64,000 nt of DNA from JAKOUY01 sp037045185 (GCA_037045185.1 JBAOHQ010000008.1:496001-560000); one strand, 5' to 3'. Shown: positions 40,817 through 49,485, counted from the stretch's first letter. Translations and numbers: made by a program. The notes: generated by a model not told the origin, from the sequence alone.

Positions 40817-40836
40817 CTACCGACCAGTAGGTAGGT
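40817..40836. promoter_or_regulatory. TetR-like operator upstream of desA
   Basis: A near-perfect dyad, ACC-G-ACC-AGTA-GGT-A-GGT (40819-40836), extended to CTACC/GGTAG arms. It begins about 10 bases upstream of the desA start codon and about 60 before the divergent acyltransferase gene. The shape is typical of TetR-family operators. No TetR gene adjoins; the nearest one here is at 32399. Confidence 0.6.
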
Positions 40837-40896
40837 CGACCGTCATCGGCGGGATCTCCGCAGCCATGCCACCCCGCTGACGCTTAGCCTTGATCC

Positions 40897-41890
40897 ATGC
40901 GTGACACCCCGACCGAACGCCTCCGGCGTCGCGCCGTCAGCGTCAGCGCGGTCTCGGTCGCCGCCGTGTCGCTGACGCTCACCGCTCCACTGTGGGTGGC
41001 CGGCGGTGCGCTCGTCGACCTCGCCCTCGCTCGGCGGCGGCTGCCGACGGTTCGCCTGCTGGCGTTCGGGACTGCCTGGTGCTGGCTGGAGGTGGCCGGG
41101 GTCAGCCGCGCCGTCGGGCTGTGGCTCATCGGCCGGGCCGCGGACCGGGACGCGCACTACGCCCTGCAGCGCTGGTGGATCACCCGGCTGATGGGTGCGT
41201 TGCGCCGCACCACCGGGATCCGCGTCGACGCCACCGGCGCCGAGTGCCTGACACCGGGGCCCGTCGTGATGGTGTGCCGCCACGTGAGCCTGGCCGACTC
41301 GCTGCTGAGCGCGTGGGTCATCAGCGACGTGGCCCGGATGAACCCGCACTACGTGCTCAAGCGCGAGCTGCTGTCGGTACCGAACCTCGACGTGGTGGGC
41401 AACCGCCTGCCCAACTGCTTCATCGACCGCGACGCCGACGACCGCGCAGGCGGAGCTGGACCGGCTCCGCGCCGCGGCGGGCCAGCTCGGGCCCAGTGAC
41501 GTGATGGTGATCTTCCCCGAGGGGACCCGGGCTACTCCGGCCAAGCGGGCCAGGGCAGTGGACAAGATCGCGGTGGTGAGCCCGCACCGGGCCGAGGTGG
41601 TGGGCCGCCTTCGCCACCTGCTCCCGCCCCGCCCGGGTGGCACGCTGGCGATCCTCGCCGGCCAACCGGAGGCAGACGTCGTCGTCGCCTGGCATGCGGG
41701 CTTCGACGGGATGGACTCCTTCGGCGGGATCCATCGGGCCCTGCGCCGCCCGCCTCCCCCAGTGCGCTTCCGTATGGAGCGCATCGCCCGCCACCAACTC
41801 CCCGCCGACGACCAGCTCGAGGGCTGGCTCGACGACCTGTGGGTGGACACCGACCAACGCATCGACCAACTCCACAGCGAGGCCCCATGA
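40897..41890 (+). CDS. PlsC-like acyltransferase, membrane-anchored (one +1 frame break)
   Basis: N-terminal hydrophobic region (VSVAAVSLTLTAPLWVAGGA and a second segment to about residue 80), then the acyltransferase fold. HX4D motif: HVSLAD near 129. KRELLSVPNLDVVGNRLPNCF near 155 is an acceptor-site region. FPEGTRATPAKR follows in the next frame. The break fits an extra G at 41446 directly after an in-frame CGC: DDR|QAELDRLRAA. Repaired length is about 330 residues. It is coupled to the DUF1295 gene by an ATGA overlap. A lipid acyl acceptor is likely, but the exact one is unknown. Confidence 0.85.
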
Positions 41891-42668
41891 GTCCCACCTC
41901 CACCGCTCTGCTCACCGCCGCGCTGACGATCGCCGCGGTGATGCTGGTCACCTGGCTGATCAGCGTTCCACTGAAGAACGCCTCGATCGTCGACATCGTC
42001 TGGGGCCTCGGCTTCGTGGCCGTGGCCTGGGCCGTGCGCTGGCACGGTCGACGGCAACGACGCCCGCCAGTGGCTGCTGGTGGCGATGACCACCGCCTGG
42101 GGGCTGCGCCTCGGCGGGTACCTGTGGTGGCGCAACCACGGCAAGGGCGAGGACTTCCGCTACCAGGCAATGCGCCGCAAGGCGCCCGAGCGGTTCTGGC
42201 TGCTGAGCCTGGTGCGGGTCTTCGGCGTGCAAGGCGTGGTGATGTGGCTGGTGTCCCTGCCCGTGCAACTCGGCCAGGTACGGACGACCCCCGCGGTGGG
42301 GTGGCTGGCCGGCGCCGGCGTCGTGGTGTGGGCCGTCGGGCTCGGCTTCGAGGCCGATCGGCGACGCCCAACTGGCCCGGTTCAAGGCAAACCCGGCCAA
42401 CGCCGGCGCCGTGATGGATCGGGGTCTGTGGCGCTACACCCGGCACCCGAACTACTTCGGCGACGCCTGCGTGTGGTGGGGCATCGCCCTGGTCGCCGCC
42501 GAGACCGGGCTTGGCGCCGTCGGCCTGATCGGCGCAGCGGTGATGACGGTGTTCCTGCGGCGGATCTCCGGGGTCACCCTGCTGGAGAAGTCGCTGGTCA
42601 AGCGGCGCCCCGGCTACGCCGAGTACGTCGCCAGGACGTCACCGTTCATCCCTCGCCCACCGCGCTGA
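41887..42668 (+). CDS. DUF1295 membrane protein, steroid 5-alpha-reductase-like (two +1 frame breaks)
   Basis: Integral membrane protein of the DUF1295 group, related to steroid 5-alpha reductases and isoprenylcysteine methyltransferases. Order: LKNASIVDIVWGLGFVAVAW, then QWLLVAMTTAWGLRLGGYLWWRN and GEDFRYQAMR, then AQLARFKANPANAG and DRGLWRYTRHPNYFGD, the cofactor-binding signature. These lie in three successive frames. Breaks: near 42052 (after CGA) and 42352-42362 (the consensus FEAIGDAQL favours the upstream end). Repaired length is about 259 residues with six or seven helices. It is coupled to the upstream acyltransferase, suggesting lipid modification. Confidence 0.83.
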
Positions 42669-44102
42669 TCAATCCGTGCCGGGGCGGCGCTCGCCCTCAT
42701 GGAGCAGGTCGCCGTGGTACCCGGGCGGCAGGGCCCTGGCGATCTCGTCCTCGGTGGGCGTCTGGGCGTGGCGTGACTCGGGCGGGAGCAGGGCCATGAT
42801 CGCCTTCATGATCCGCTTGGTGTCGGCGTCGGCGCTGCGGTAGGTCAGCGCCACCGGCGGACCGACGCGCACCTGCACCGTGGGTGGATTGAGCACGTTG
42901 AACACGGCCGGCAGCCGCGACGAGCGCGGCCAGACGTGCTCGGTGCCCCACAGCCCGAAGGGGATCACCGGCACCCGCGTCGCCGCGGCGAGTTTGGCGG
43001 CGCCCCAGCGACCCTTGAGCGTTGGCTCGTAGAAGGCGGCGCCACGGGGGATGGTGCCCTGGGGCATGATCCCGACGATGTCGCCCTGGGCGATGGCCTC
43101 CTGCGCGGCGACGAGCGGTGCGTCGCTGCCGCTGGCCCGGTCGACGGGGATCCCGCCAGCCGCCTTGGCCAGCGCGCCGATGATCGGGGCGTTGAACACT
43201 TCCTTCTTGCCCAGGAACTTCATGGTCCGCTTCGTCCTGCCCATGGCCATGGCGATGGCGATCGGGTCGAAGTAGCTGCGATGGTTGCCGACGATGATCG
43301 CCGCGCCGCTGGTCGGGATGTGCTCGGTGCCGTCGATGTCGAAGCGGGCGAACGGGTAGAACAGCGGGTTGGCCAGCTCCATCGACAGGCTGGCCAGGTC
43401 ACGGTTGAGGATCGGGACCTTGAACCCGCTGGACGGTGCGGCCAGCGACACCGTCGGCCACCGGCGCACCGCAGCCATCAGCCGCAGCCGCGGATCCGGG
43501 TTCACCGCCGCCGGATGGCCCACCGCCGACAGCAGCGGGACGTCGTAGACGCTGTCGCTGTAGGCGTAGCTCTGGGCCAGGTCCACGTGATGGCGGGCCG
43601 CCCACGCCTCCACCGCCTCGCGCTTGCCGAAGCTCCACACGAACGGGCCGTCGATGCTGCCGTCGTAGGTGCCATTGGCGTTCACGCCGTACCGGGTGGC
43701 GATGACGTCGTCGAGACCGAGCAGATCGGCGAGGGGCTTCACCAGGTCGTACGGCGTGGTGGTGGCCATGACCACCTTGCGCCCTGCGGCCCGGTGCTCG
43801 GCGAACAGTTCGCCGGCCATCGGCTGCACCAGTGAGGCCAGTTCGACCGAGGCGTGCATCGCGGCGCGCTGCACGGCGGCCCGCTTGCGGCCCTTGGCCA
43901 GACGCACTGCCTGGCGGGTCAGCAGCATCGACGGGAGGGTCTCGCCCACCGTGTTGAACAGCTGGAACATCAGCTTCTCGCCGGGGATCTCCCGGGAGGT
44001 GACGCCGGCCTCACGCATGGCCCGGGAGAAGATCTCGCCGGACGCCCCGGCGAGCAAGGTGCGATCGAGGTCGAAGAAGGCCGCCGCGGCCGGACGAGTC
44101 AT
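42669..44102 (-). CDS. HAD hydrolase fused to PlsC-type acyltransferase
   Basis: A bifunctional protein of 477 residues from ATG 44102. Residues 1-225 are a HAD-IB phosphatase: FFDLDRTLLAG near 7 (DxDxT nucleophile), VVMATTTPYDLVKPLAD near 108 and YAYSDSVYDVPLLSAVG near 178. Residues 250-450 are an acyltransferase: GNHRSYFDPIAIAMAMG near 290 (HX4D) and IMPQGTIPRGAAF near 353, where PQGT replaces the usual PEGT. The same architecture is known for actinobacterial PlsC-like proteins. It may acylate lysophosphatidate and dephosphorylate it; the coupling is inferred. Confidence 0.88.
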   Translation of the reverse strand: MTRPAAAAFFDLDRTLLAGASGEIFSRAMREAGVTSREIPGEKLMFQLFNTVGETLPSMLLTRQAVRLAKGRKRAAVQRAAMHASVELASLVQPMAGELFAEHRAAGRKVVMATTTPYDLVKPLADLLGLDDVIATRYGVNANGTYDGSIDGPFVWSFGKREAVEAWAARHHVDLAQSYAYSDSVYDVPLLSAVGHPAAVNPDPRLRLMAAVRRWPTVSLAAPSSGFKVPILNRDLASLSMELANPLFYPFARFDIDGTEHIPTSGAAIIVGNHRSYFDPIAIAMAMGRTKRTMKFLGKKEVFNAPIIGALAKAAGGIPVDRASGSDAPLVAAQEAIAQGDIVGIMPQGTIPRGAAFYEPTLKGRWGAAKLAAATRVPVIPFGLWGTEHVWPRSSRLPAVFNVLNPPTVQVRVGPPVALTYRSADADTKRIMKAIMALLPPESRHAQTPTEDEIARALPPGYHGDLLHEGERRPGTD

Positions 44103-44124
44103 GACTGCAACTGTACGGCCAGGT

Positions 44125-44961
44125 TCACGGGCGCGCGGCCGGAGTGGCGAGGAGGTCCCCGTGTACGACGACGAACCATCCGTCCGGCTCGACCGCCCAC
44201 TGCCGGTACCCGCCTGCCAGCGCGGCCAGTTCGGCCTGGCCCACACCGAGCGCTGCCGCCTGGGCGACGAAGGCCCCGGTCAGGATCCGCTCGGCCCACT
44301 GGCCCGCCCACCACGCCCGCTGCGCGGGTGTGCTGTAGCACCACACGCCGGCCGTGACGTCGACGCCACGCAGGCCGGCAGCGTTGGCCCACGACGCCAG
44401 GCGCCGCCCGGCATCCGGCTCGGCCCCATTGGCCCGGGCCATGGCCCGGTACAGCTCGCGCCAGCGGGTCAGCGCCGGATGCTCGGGGAACCACGTCATC
44501 GCCGCGTAGTCGGCGTCGCGGGCGGCGATGATCCCGCCCTGCCGGCAGACCCTGGCCATCTCACGCAGGGCGGCGACGGGGTCGGCGAGGTGCTGCAGCA
44601 CCTGGTGGGCATGGACGACGTCGAACGAACCGTCGGCGAAGGGCAGGGAGGCGACGTCACCGCTGACGACGGCGAGGCCCGGATGGTTGGCTGGCGCCGT
44701 CTTCACCACGGAGAGCGCTCGGTCGAGACCGACGACCGTGCCTCCCGGCGAGACCAGTCCGGCCAAGTCGGCCGTGATCGACCCCGGGCCGCAGCCCACG
44801 TCGAGCACGGCCATCCCGCCACGCAACCGCGGCCCCAGGCGGGGTGCCGAGTTCGATACGGTGCGCGTCCCATGGGCAGCCACCACCGCCGGCTCGTGGC
44901 CGTGGGTGTACGTCGTCGCGGAGACCTGGCGGGCCCGCAGCGCCAGCGGATCAGTGGGCAT
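44125..44961 (-). CDS. Class I SAM-dependent methyltransferase (UbiE-like)
   Basis: A 278-residue methyltransferase. Motif I: VLDVGCGPGSITADLAGL near 53. Motif II: VVGLDRALSVV near 77. Motif III: DVASLPFADGSFDVVHAHQVLQHLADPVAALREM near 101-134. RVCRQGGIIAARDADYAAM near 137 follows. This matches the small-molecule methyltransferase_11/UbiE layout. Substrate unknown. It lies 22 bases upstream of the HAD-acyltransferase gene, probably on one transcript, and downstream of the candidate small RNA on the same strand. Confidence 0.87.
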   Translation of the reverse strand: MPTDPLALRARQVSATTYTHGHEPAVVAAHGTRTVSNSAPRLGPRLRGGMAVLDVGCGPGSITADLAGLVSPGGTVVGLDRALSVVKTAPANHPGLAVVSGDVASLPFADGSFDVVHAHQVLQHLADPVAALREMARVCRQGGIIAARDADYAAMTWFPEHPALTRWRELYRAMARANGAEPDAGRRLASWANAAGLRGVDVTAGVWCYSTPAQRAWWAGQWAERILTGAFVAQAAALGVGQAELAALAGGYRQWAVEPDGWFVVVHGDLLATPAARP

Positions 44962-44999
44962 CGTCGCCCATCATCGCCTCGCCGGATCGGGCCGGGAGA

Positions 45000-45112
45000 A
45001 CGGGAAAGGCCCCGCTTTGGGGGAAGCGGGGCCTCTCAACCAGGAACCTGGTGGTTTGGGGGAACCACGTCGGTTCGTCGGGTGCCCCGTTGGGGGTCGA
45101 GACACCTCGAAC
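45000..45112 (-). ncRNA. Candidate 6C-like small RNA (two C-loop hairpins)
   Basis: Read on the minus strand, two hairpins carry the same six-base loop CCCCCA. They are GTGGTT/AACCAC (45068-45051) and an 11-base stem AGGCCCCGCTT/AAGCGGGGCCT (45034-45007) followed by TTTCCC. A palindrome, ACCAGGAACCTGGT, lies between them. Paired hairpins with C-rich loops are the hallmark of the actinobacterial 6C RNA; loops here have five Cs, so the match is not exact. A promoter-like pair sits just upstream. The second hairpin could end the RNA or attenuate the methyltransferase gene at 44961. The 5' end is estimated from the promoter. Confidence 0.55.
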
Positions 45113-45119
45113 ACGTGAA

Positions 45120-45148
45120 AGTATGCACGTGAAGCTGTGATCTTTCAA
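45120..45148 (-). promoter_or_regulatory. Promoter-like element for the small RNA
   Basis: On the minus strand, TTGAAA (45148-45143) and CATACT (45125-45120) are separated by exactly 17 bases, in a locally AT-richer stretch. Transcription would begin near 45112 and run through the two C-loop hairpins. Confidence 0.55.
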
Positions 45149-45160
45149 CCTGTTGATTGT

Positions 45161-45173
45161 GATAGTCGCTATC
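45161..45173. promoter_or_regulatory. LysR-type dyad
   Basis: GATAG-TCG-CTATC is a perfect 13-base dyad that ends 10 bases before the lysR start. It fits the short T-N-A palindrome class bound by LysR-type proteins, so it may be an autoregulatory site. Confidence 0.5.
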
Positions 45174-45183
45174 GTTTTCAGAG

Positions 45184-46125
45184 ATGGACGTCCGCCAGTT
45201 GGAGACCCTCGTCGCCGTTGCCGACCACGGGTCATTTTCAGCCGCGGCCCGCTCGCTGTACACCGTGCAATCGAACGTCAGTGCCCACATCGCCAGGCTC
45301 GAGCGCGACCTTGGGGTCCAGCTCGTCGACCGTGACCGCGGTGGCCTGACCGACGACGGGGTCGAGGTGGTCGCCAGAGCCCGGCGGATCCTCCACGACC
45401 TCGACGGCATCGCCGCCGAAATGGCGTCACGGGGGGACGCGACGCGTGGCGACGTCCGCCTCGGCCTGATCGGGACCACCGCCCGCTGGGTCCTCCCGGG
45501 CCTGCTCGGGGCGCTGCGCGAGCGGTTCCCCGGCATCCATCCGCTCGTCCACGAGGGCAACACCACCAACCTGCTCCCCCAACTGCTCGCTTCCCATCTC
45601 GACGCGGCCATCGTCCATCTGCCCATCGACGAGACCGACCTCGTCGTCGAGCCGCTGTTCGCCGAGGACCTGATGCTCGTCGCTCCGAGCGGCCATCCGC
45701 TCGCCCGGCACGAGAACCTCACCGTTTCGATGCTCGACGGCGTCCCGCTGATCATCCCCCCGGCCGGCACGGCCTTCCGCCGAGTGCTGGACCGCGCCGC
45801 CGCCGGCGCCGGGATCAGCCTGGTCCCGGCGGCCGAGATCGACGGGGTCCGGTTGATGGCGTCACTCGCTTACGACGGATTCGGGGCCACCATCGTGCCG
45901 GCCACGGCCCTGCCGCGGTGGCTCACCGGGGACTTCGTCGGCATCCAGGTCGCCGACCTCCCACGGCGCGCCGTGGTCTGGGCCCAGCGCCGCCGCCCGG
46001 CGCCCAGCGCGGCCACCCGGGCCACGCTCACCGTGATCCGTGACCTGCTGGCGGTGATGGCCCCGGCCCAGCCGGGCGTCCACGTCGGCCCAGCGGCCTT
46101 CCCGCTCGCCCGATCCGGCGGCTGA
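45184..46125 (+). CDS. LysR family transcriptional regulator
   Basis: A 313-residue LysR-type regulator. The winged helix is MDVRQLETLVAVADHGSFSA, then SLYTVQSNVSAHIARLERDLG and LVDRDRGGLTDDGVEVV (residues 1-62). The effector domain begins GDVRLGLIGTTARWVLPGLL near 93 and contains VHEGNTTNLLPQLLASHLDAAIVHLP, typical of the type 2 periplasmic-binding fold. Effector unknown. The carboxyltransferase gene follows 37 bases later on the same strand and is a likely target or cotranscript. A dyad sits just before the start. Confidence 0.9.
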   Translation: MDVRQLETLVAVADHGSFSAAARSLYTVQSNVSAHIARLERDLGVQLVDRDRGGLTDDGVEVVARARRILHDLDGIAAEMASRGDATRGDVRLGLIGTTARWVLPGLLGALRERFPGIHPLVHEGNTTNLLPQLLASHLDAAIVHLPIDETDLVVEPLFAEDLMLVAPSGHPLARHENLTVSMLDGVPLIIPPAGTAFRRVLDRAAAGAGISLVPAAEIDGVRLMASLAYDGFGATIVPATALPRWLTGDFVGIQVADLPRRAVVWAQRRRPAPSAATRATLTVIRDLLAVMAPAQPGVHVGPAAFPLARSGG

Positions 46126-46162
46126 GCGGCGCGGCGCAGGCCCCGAACTAGGGTGCCCGGCG

Positions 46163-47521
46163 ATGACAGCGGCCCCGTCCCGAACCGTCCCGCTGGCCAC
46201 CGGTGTGCCCGGGGCGGTGCGGTCGATGGTGTCGTCGCTCGGGGAGCGCACGATCGTGCTGACCGAGATCGACGGGTCCGACCGGCGCGGCGCACTGACC
46301 TCATCCGCCTCGTCCATGCTGGAACTCGCCGCCCTCGCCGCGCTGGATCAGCGACTCCCGCTGGTGGGGGTCATCCGCTCCAGCGGCGCCGACATCGTCG
46401 AAGGCTTCAGCGCCCTGCACGGGTGGGGCCGGGCAGCCAGGGCACTGGCCACCTGTTCTGGCGTGGTGCCGATCGTGCTCGTCGTCGACGGCCCGGCAGT
46501 GTCCGGACCGGCGCTGCTGCTGGGTCTCGCCGACTTCGTGGTCATGACCGAACCGTCATACGCGTTCCTCAGCGGGCCGACAATGGTCGCCGAGTTCACC
46601 GGAGTGCCCATCGACAACGACGAGCTCGGCGGGGCGGCAACCCATGCCCGTCACAGCGGGGCTGCCAGCTTCGTCTGTGCCGACCTCGCCGCGGCGTTCG
46701 ACACCATCGAGCAGCTCCTCGCCTACCTGCCCCCGCACAACGACGCCGAACCGCCCCGCTGGGAGGTGGACGACCCGCCCGACCGTCTCACCCCGGAGGC
46801 CGGCGAGCTGATCCCACCCTCGTCGACGGGTAGCTACGACGTCCGCCAGGTGATCGCCAGCCTGTGCGACAACGGTGAGCTGCTGGAGGTCCGCCCGCGG
46901 TGGGCGGCGAACGTGGTCACCGCGCTGACCACCTTCGCCGGTCAACCCGTCGGCGTGGTCGCCAACCAGCCCCTGGCCCTGGCTGGCACCCTCGACATCC
47001 CCGCCTCGCAGAAGGCCGCGCGATTCGTGGCCACCTGCGACGCGTTCAACCTGCCGATCGTCACGCTCGTGGACACCCCCGGGTTCTACCCGGGCAAGGA
47101 CCTGGAGTGGCGGGGCATGATCCGCCACGGCGCCCAACTCGTGTTCGCCTACGGCCGGGCGACGGTGCCGCGCATCTGCGTGGTGCTACGCAAGAGCTAC
47201 GGCGGGGCGTACATCGTGATGGACTCCAAACGGATGGGCAACGACCTGTGCATCGCCTGGCCGTGGGCTGAGCTCGCCGTGATGGGCGCCGGCCAGGCAG
47301 CGGCCATCCTCCAACGCCGGGCAACAGCCGAGGAGAAGGCCGCGTTCGAGGCCGACTACGCCAGCCGGCTGCTGAACCCGTACGTCGCCGCCGAGCGCGG
47401 CTACATCGACGGCGTCGTCGAGCCGGCCGAGACACGCCGGGTGATCACCGACGCGCTGGGTGTGTTGATCGACAAGCGTGAGCGCTTCTCGCCGCGCGGT
47501 CACGACAACACGCCCCTGTAG
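46163..47521 (+). CDS. Acyl-CoA carboxylase carboxyltransferase-like protein
   Basis: A 452-residue protein with the two crotonase-like halves of a biotin-dependent carboxyltransferase beta chain. The N half is divergent (LPLVGVIRSSGADIVEG, then GPAVSGPALLLGLADFVVM near 115). The C half is conserved: PVGVVANQPLALAGTLDI near 265, KAARFVATCDAFNLPIVTLVDTPGFYPG near 285 and SYGGAYIVMDSKRMGNDLCIAWPWAE near 345. Typical chains are about 520 residues, so the N half is reduced. It probably transfers carboxyl from biotin to an acyl-CoA. No biotin carboxylase gene lies nearby. Confidence 0.85.
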   Translation: MTAAPSRTVPLATGVPGAVRSMVSSLGERTIVLTEIDGSDRRGALTSSASSMLELAALAALDQRLPLVGVIRSSGADIVEGFSALHGWGRAARALATCSGVVPIVLVVDGPAVSGPALLLGLADFVVMTEPSYAFLSGPTMVAEFTGVPIDNDELGGAATHARHSGAASFVCADLAAAFDTIEQLLAYLPPHNDAEPPRWEVDDPPDRLTPEAGELIPPSSTGSYDVRQVIASLCDNGELLEVRPRWAANVVTALTTFAGQPVGVVANQPLALAGTLDIPASQKAARFVATCDAFNLPIVTLVDTPGFYPGKDLEWRGMIRHGAQLVFAYGRATVPRICVVLRKSYGGAYIVMDSKRMGNDLCIAWPWAELAVMGAGQAAAILQRRATAEEKAAFEADYASRLLNPYVAAERGYIDGVVEPAETRRVITDALGVLIDKRERFSPRGHDNTPL

Positions 47522-47576
47522 GCAGGCCACGCAGCGGCCGTAGTGAGTTCGGAACCTCGCCGCTAATGTCGTCGCC

Positions 47577-47592
47577 GGGGGACCAAGCCCCC
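47577..47592 (+). other. Small hairpin in the gltA leader
   Basis: GGGGG-ACCAAG-CCCCC (5-base stem) lies 31 bases before the gltA start codon. GAAGGGAAG just before the ATG is the ribosome binding site. The hairpin may influence initiation or mark a weak terminator of the upstream gene. No known riboswitch is recognised. Confidence 0.3.
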
Positions 47593-47623
47593 GCTTGTCC
47601 GCCGTGTCATCGAAGGGAAGCAC

Positions 47624-48892
47624 ATGCCCGACACCATCACGCTCACCGACGATCGCACGGGTAAGACCGTCACCGTTCCGATCACGGGCGGCGTGTTTCC
47701 CGCCACGGCGGTTCGGGAGCTGGATCCGTCGCTGTACATCTACGACCCGGCCTACATGCAGACGGCGGCGTGCAAGAGCGCCATCACCTACCTCGACGGT
47801 GATCACGGCATCCTTCGCTACCGCGGCTACCCCATCGAGCAACTCGCCGAGCGCAGCACGTATCTCGAAGTCGCCTACCTGCTGCTGAACGGAGAGCTGC
47901 CGAACCCGGCGCAACTCGCCGCCTGGCAGAACGACGTCACCCACCACACCTTCATCCACGAGAACATGCGCAAGCGGTTCGTCGACGGCTTCCACTACGA
48001 CGCTCACCCGATGGGCATGCTGGTCAGCTCCGTCGCCGCCCTCGGCACGTTCTACAACGATGCCAAGGAGATCTCCGATCGGGCCAGCCGGGACAAGCAG
48101 ATCCTGCGGCTCATCGCCAAGATGCCCACGCTGGCAGCGATGTGCTACCGGTTCTCGGTCGGCCTGCCCTTCGTCTACCCGAACAACGACCTCAGCTTCC
48201 CGGCCAACTTCTTGAACATGATGTGGCGCGTCGGCGACTACGAGGTCGACCCGCGGCTGGAGCGGGCGATGGACGTGCTGTTCATCCTCCACGCCGACCA
48301 CGAACAGAACTGCGGCACCACGGCGATGCGCGTCGTCGGGTCGTCGCACGCCGATCCGTACACCTCGTGCGCCGCCGCCGCTGCCGCGCTGTACGGCCCG
48401 CTGCACGGTGGGGCCAACGAGGCGGTCGTGCGCATGCTGACCGAGATCGGCTCGCTCGACAACGTCGATGACTTCATCGCCGAGGTCAAGAGCGGCAAGG
48501 GCAGCCGGCTGATGGGCTTCGGCCACCGCGTCTACAAGAACTATGACCCGCGGGCCACCATCATCAAGCGGACTGCGTACGACGTGTTCGACGTCACCGG
48601 CAAGAACCCGCTGCTGGACATCGCCCTCAAGCTGGAGGAGACCGCGCTGAACGACCCGTATTTCGTCGACCGCAAGCTGTACCCCAACGTCGACTTCTAC
48701 TCCGGGTTGATCTACCAGGCGCTCGGCTTCCCCGTCGCCATGTTCACCGTGCTGTTCGCCATCCCGCGCACGGTCGGCTGGCTGGCCCACTGGCAGGAGC
48801 TGCTGGGCGACAAGGACCAGAAGATCAGCCGCCCTCGGCAGTGGTATACCGGCGCCGAGGCCCGCGACTACGTGGACCTGGACAACCGCTGA
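47624..48892 (+). CDS. gltA: Citrate synthase
   Basis: Condenses acetyl-CoA and oxaloacetate. The 422 residues match the hexameric type I bacterial form. The N-terminal small domain has YDPAYMQTAACKSAITYLDGDHGILRYRG spread over 43-71. Active-site regions: LHADHEQNCGTTAMRVVGSS near 222, LHGGANEAVVRML near 260 (His), GFGHRVYKNYDPRA near 300 (His and Arg). The frame is intact. Together with acn and icd it supplies three successive TCA steps in the window, though the three genes are not adjacent. Confidence 0.97.
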   Translation: MPDTITLTDDRTGKTVTVPITGGVFPATAVRELDPSLYIYDPAYMQTAACKSAITYLDGDHGILRYRGYPIEQLAERSTYLEVAYLLLNGELPNPAQLAAWQNDVTHHTFIHENMRKRFVDGFHYDAHPMGMLVSSVAALGTFYNDAKEISDRASRDKQILRLIAKMPTLAAMCYRFSVGLPFVYPNNDLSFPANFLNMMWRVGDYEVDPRLERAMDVLFILHADHEQNCGTTAMRVVGSSHADPYTSCAAAAAALYGPLHGGANEAVVRMLTEIGSLDNVDDFIAEVKSGKGSRLMGFGHRVYKNYDPRATIIKRTAYDVFDVTGKNPLLDIALKLEETALNDPYFVDRKLYPNVDFYSGLIYQALGFPVAMFTVLFAIPRTVGWLAHWQELLGDKDQKISRPRQWYTGAEARDYVDLDNR

Positions 48893-49422
48893 ACTCGATC
48901 GGGCGATCGGCCCGCCTGCTGGTGGCCGCGGCCACCGGGCTGAGCGGCCTCGTCGCCTGCTCCGACGACCCGGCGCCCTCACCGACGGACCGGATCACGA
49001 GCTACGTCACGCGCGTTGCCGGCAGCTACGGCTTCGAGCTGGAGGGCAGTTGCGTGCGCGCCCTGGTGGCGGGCATCCCCGAAGCCGACCTCGAGATCCT
49101 GCTGACGGCCACCACGGACAACTCCCCCAGCCCCACGCTGCCCGAGCTGAGCACGTCGGGTAACGCGTTCTCGTCGCGGCTGTCCGAGTGCCAGATCACC
49201 GTGCACAACACCAACGCCGCCCTGATCGAGCGGGCGCTGGAGGCCGCATCGACCGACCTCGACGGCGCCATCCTGGACCAGGCCTGTGCCAGGGAGGCGC
49301 TGTCACGCTTCGACGACGCGGCGCTGTCCAGGCTCGCCGACCTGGCACCGGGCAGCACCGAGCCGCGGCTCGGCGCCGTGACCAGCGCGCTGTTCTCGTG
49401 CCTGCAGTTCCCGGCGTCCTGA
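48889..49422 (+). CDS. Putative lipoprotein
   Basis: A protein of about 177 residues directly after gltA. The N-terminal region NSIGRSARLLVAAATGL followed by SGLVACSDDPAPSPT looks like a lipoprotein signal peptide, with lipobox LVAC and a Ser/Asp-rich mature start. The only in-frame starts are a CTG at 48889, which overlaps the gltA stop, and GTG 48922, which would lose the positively charged n-region. The true start is therefore unresolved. The mature domain has four Cys (SCVRAL, SECQIT, DQACAREAL, FSCLQF), possibly two disulfides. Family not recognised. Confidence 0.65.
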   Translation: MNSIGRSARLLVAAATGLSGLVACSDDPAPSPTDRITSYVTRVAGSYGFELEGSCVRALVAGIPEADLEILLTATTDNSPSPTLPELSTSGNAFSSRLSECQITVHNTNAALIERALEAASTDLDGAILDQACAREALSRFDDAALSRLADLAPGSTEPRLGAVTSALFSCLQFPAS

Positions 49423-49485
49423 ACAAGTCCGAAACTCTCCACCAAACCCGCTGCCCCGGGGACCGGCGTTCCGTAGGGTTGAGCC

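Noticed and set aside
47577..47592. Riboswitch in the gltA leader
   Set aside because: A single 5-base stem is too small and matches no class I know; kept only as a hairpin.
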